A program made the position numbers and the translations under genes. 64,000 nucleotides of DNA from Streptomyces tibetensis (GTDB taxonomy: Bacteria; Actinomycetota; Actinomycetes; Streptomycetales; Streptomycetaceae): the NCBI RefSeq assembly GCF_007655005.1, contig NZ_SZVW01000022.1, positions 1-64,000 of the forward strand. The letters run 5' to 3'. Positions 62,371 to 64,000 of the stretch are shown here, piece after piece. Under the pieces are notes generated by a model. It was not told the origin of the DNA. It saw nothing but the letters and a program-made list of their open reading frames with translations, and did no database searches. Numbering within the stretch: the first letter of the stretch is position 1; each line of letters opens with the position of its first letter.

Positions 62371-64000
62371 TCAGCTAACGGAGCAGTCGGCGCCGTTCAG
62401 GGTGAAGGCCGTCGGGCTGGGGTTGGCCGTCGACCGGGAGGCGGTGAAGCCGAGGGTGACCGATCCCGACGCGGGGATCGTCGCGGTGTACGGGGCGGCC
62501 GCCACGCTCACCGCGGAGCCGGTCTGGGTCGCCGTACCGCCCCAGAGGTTGGTGATGCGCTGGCTGTCCGGGAAGGTCCAGCGCAGCGTCCAGCCGTTGA
62601 TCGCCGACGTGCCGGTGTTGCGCAGCACGATCTCGCCCTGGAAGCCGCCGGACCAGCTGCCCGTCACCCGGTAGCCGACGCCGCAGGCCGACGGTGAGCC
62701 GCCGGACGGGGTCGTGACCGTCACCGTGCCCGAGCGGGGCGAGCGGTTGCCGGCGGCGTCGCGGGCGTAGACGGCGAAGGTGTGGGAGGTCGCGGGGGAC
62801 AGTCCGGTGAGGGTGGCGGTGGTCTTCGTGGTGCTGGTGACGGCGGACTCGGAGCCGCCGCTGATCCGCACGACGTCGTAGCCGGTGACGCCCTTCGCGT
62901 CGGAGGCGGCTGCCCAGGTCAGGGTGGCGGACGAGGACGTCACACCGGAGGCGGTGGGGGTGCCGGGGGCCGTCGGGGGAGTGGTGTCGCCTCCGCCGGA
63001 GCCGTAGATCGCGGCCTCCTTGGCCGTGGCGGCGATGCCGTTCGCGCCGTTGAAGAGGCGCTGTCCCCAGGAGGTGAGCCGGTCCGGGTCGAAGTTCGTC
63101 ACCAGGTCCAGGTACTCGACGCCGCCGCCGTTGCCGCTCCACGACCAGCCGAGGTAGCCGAGCCGGAGCTGCTGGGCCACCGCCAGGATGGTGTCCTCGT
63201 CGGGGTTGCCGTCCGAGTGGTCGTGGCCGAACTCGCCGACGACGATGGGCAGTCGGGCGGTGACGAACCGGTTCAGGTAATCGGTGATCTCGGCGGCGGT
63301 GTCGAAGACGCCGTACATGTGGACCGAGAAGACCGTGTTGGCGTCGGGGTCGGCGGCGAAGACCGAGGCGGCGTTGTCGCGCATCGTGAACGCCCAGTCC
63401 TGGCCCCAGTTGGGCGCGTCGACCATGATCGTGTGGTTGAACCCGGCGGCCCGGAGCTTGACGATCGCGGCCTTGGTGTCGGCCGTCCACGCCGCGTAGC
63501 CGATGTTGCCGTGCGGCTCGTTGCCGATGTTGACGATGACGTAGTCCTCCTGGCCGGCCAGAACGCTCTTCATGTCGATCCAGTAGTCGGCGGCCCGGGA
63601 GAGCGAGACGGCTCCGCTCTGCTCGCCGTAGCCCGTGGTGTCGTGCACCTCCAGGACGCAGATCAGCCGGTTCTGCTTGCACTGGGAGATCACGTTCGCC
63701 ACGTCGGCGGCGTCGTTGCGGGTCCAGCGGTCGCCGCTGGAGAGGACCACACGCACGGTGTTGGCGCCCTTGGCCTTGATGTGGGCGAGGGAGCTGACGC
63801 GGTCCGGGTACCAGGTGTGGGCGTGGTTGACGCCCCGCATCACGAAGTCGTTCCCACCGGCCTCCAGCAGCCGGCCGTTCTGCACGCGGAAGCCGGTGGG
63901 CGCGGCCTGGGCCGGCGGGGTGAGGGCGAGGAAGGACAGGAAGAGGGCGAGCAGGGCGGCGGCCACGGTGGCCGGGCGTGGAGAGGTGGGGCGGAGTCTC
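62371..64000 (-). CDS. manA: GH5_8 endo-beta-1,4-mannanase with Fn3 and CBM2 (5' end beyond window)
   Basis: At least 532 residues visible, reading in from the right edge. A signal-peptide core (AAALLALFLSFLALTPPAQA) is seen, but Arg-rich codons continue to position 64000, so the start lies outside and the GTG at 63966 is only the first candidate inside. Mature domain matches Streptomyces ManA closely: GFRVQNGRLLEAGGNDFVMRG, NRLICVLEVHDTTGYGEQSGA, NIGNEPHG (acid/base Glu), IVVGEFGHDHSDGNPDED (nucleophile Glu), LGYLGWSWSGNGGGVEYLD. Then a linker, an Fn3 domain and a C-terminal CBM2 (CGVGYRVTGSWSGGFQGEIVLRN to GADCSVS). Secreted, cuts plant mannan. Confidence 0.93.
   Translation of the reverse strand, partial: RLRPTSPRPATVAAALLALFLSFLALTPPAQAAPTGFRVQNGRLLEAGGNDFVMRGVNHAHTWYPDRVSSLAHIKAKGANTVRVVLSSGDRWTRNDAADVANVISQCKQNRLICVLEVHDTTGYGEQSGAVSLSRAADYWIDMKSVLAGQEDYVIVNIGNEPHGNIGYAAWTADTKAAIVKLRAAGFNHTIMVDAPNWGQDWAFTMRDNAASVFAADPDANTVFSVHMYGVFDTAAEITDYLNRFVTARLPIVVGEFGHDHSDGNPDEDTILAVAQQLRLGYLGWSWSGNGGGVEYLDLVTNFDPDRLTSWGQRLFNGANGIAATAKEAAIYGSGGGDTTPPTAPGTPTASGVTSSSATLTWAAASDAKGVTGYDVVRISGGSESAVTSTTKTTATLTGLSPATSHTFAVYARDAAGNRSPRSGTVTVTTPSGGSPSACGVGYRVTGSWSGGFQGEIVLRNTGTSAINGWTLRWTFPDSQRITNLWGGTATQTGSAVSVAAAPYTATIPASGSVTLGFTASRSTANPSPTAFTLNGADCSVS

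Overview
The window is chromosomal DNA of a Streptomyces or close relative. The evidence is very high G+C with codon third positions almost all G or C, GTG starts, AAGGAG-type ribosome binding sites, apparently leaderless regulators, and typical actinobacterial families (SpoOM, TerD, class F sortase, mycothiol-dependent maleylpyruvate isomerase-like, deazaflavin-dependent reductase, DUF3040). I saw no rRNA, tRNA, CRISPR array or prophage. The left edge cuts an insertion sequence, probably IS30-type.

Layout. 1-7.6 kb: transposase end, secreted endonuclease/phosphatase-fold protein, DUF6986 aldolase-like protein behind an IclR-type palindrome, a membrane Ser/Thr kinase, a GGCT-fold protein, and a divergent LacI regulator/ROK kinase pair sharing an operator. 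7.7-13.3 kb: AraC-VOC-UvrA-like cassette, three small proteins (one secreted with a Lys-rich repeat tail), and a TmrB-like kinase fused to a Nudix domain. 13.6-19.8 kb: complete peptide/nickel-type ABC transporter. 19.8-28.3 kb: M20 dipeptidase, FAD reductase, F420-type nitroreductase with divergent TetR, DesK/NarL-type two-component pair, MFS exporter with divergent MarR. 28.3-37.5 kb: mycothiol enzyme, SDR, two MFS proteins, GCS2 ligase, ThuA/Gfo-Idh pair, methyltransferase with divergent MerR.

37.5-45.6 kb is a catabolic cluster: LacI regulator, a very large GH106-like (alpha-L-rhamnosidase-type) enzyme, an MFS permease and an L-fucose/L-arabinose isomerase-family enzyme. AACGTT-centred sites lie upstream of all three transcription units. 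46-54 kb: K+/Na+:H+ antiporter, orphan NarL regulator, DUF3040 protein, a His/Asp-rich surface protein with three HTGGG motifs next to a class F sortase, htpG, a TatA-like protein, and TerD. 54.3-57 kb: BlaI repressor and M56 protease, with matching TCTACA-N4-TGTAGA operators upstream of blaI/terD and upstream of a SpoOM gene. 57-64 kb: two secreted polysaccharide hydrolases (a clan GH-A enzyme with CBM35-like domains and a GH5_8 mannanase running off the right end), a LacI regulator, and a membrane acyltransferase.

The main themes are plant-polysaccharide use under LacI-family control, small resistance or detoxification cassettes with private regulators, and cell-envelope or development functions. 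The items most worth testing are the sortase/HTGGG pair, the BlaI mini-regulon, the TmrB-Nudix fusion and the GH106 cluster.
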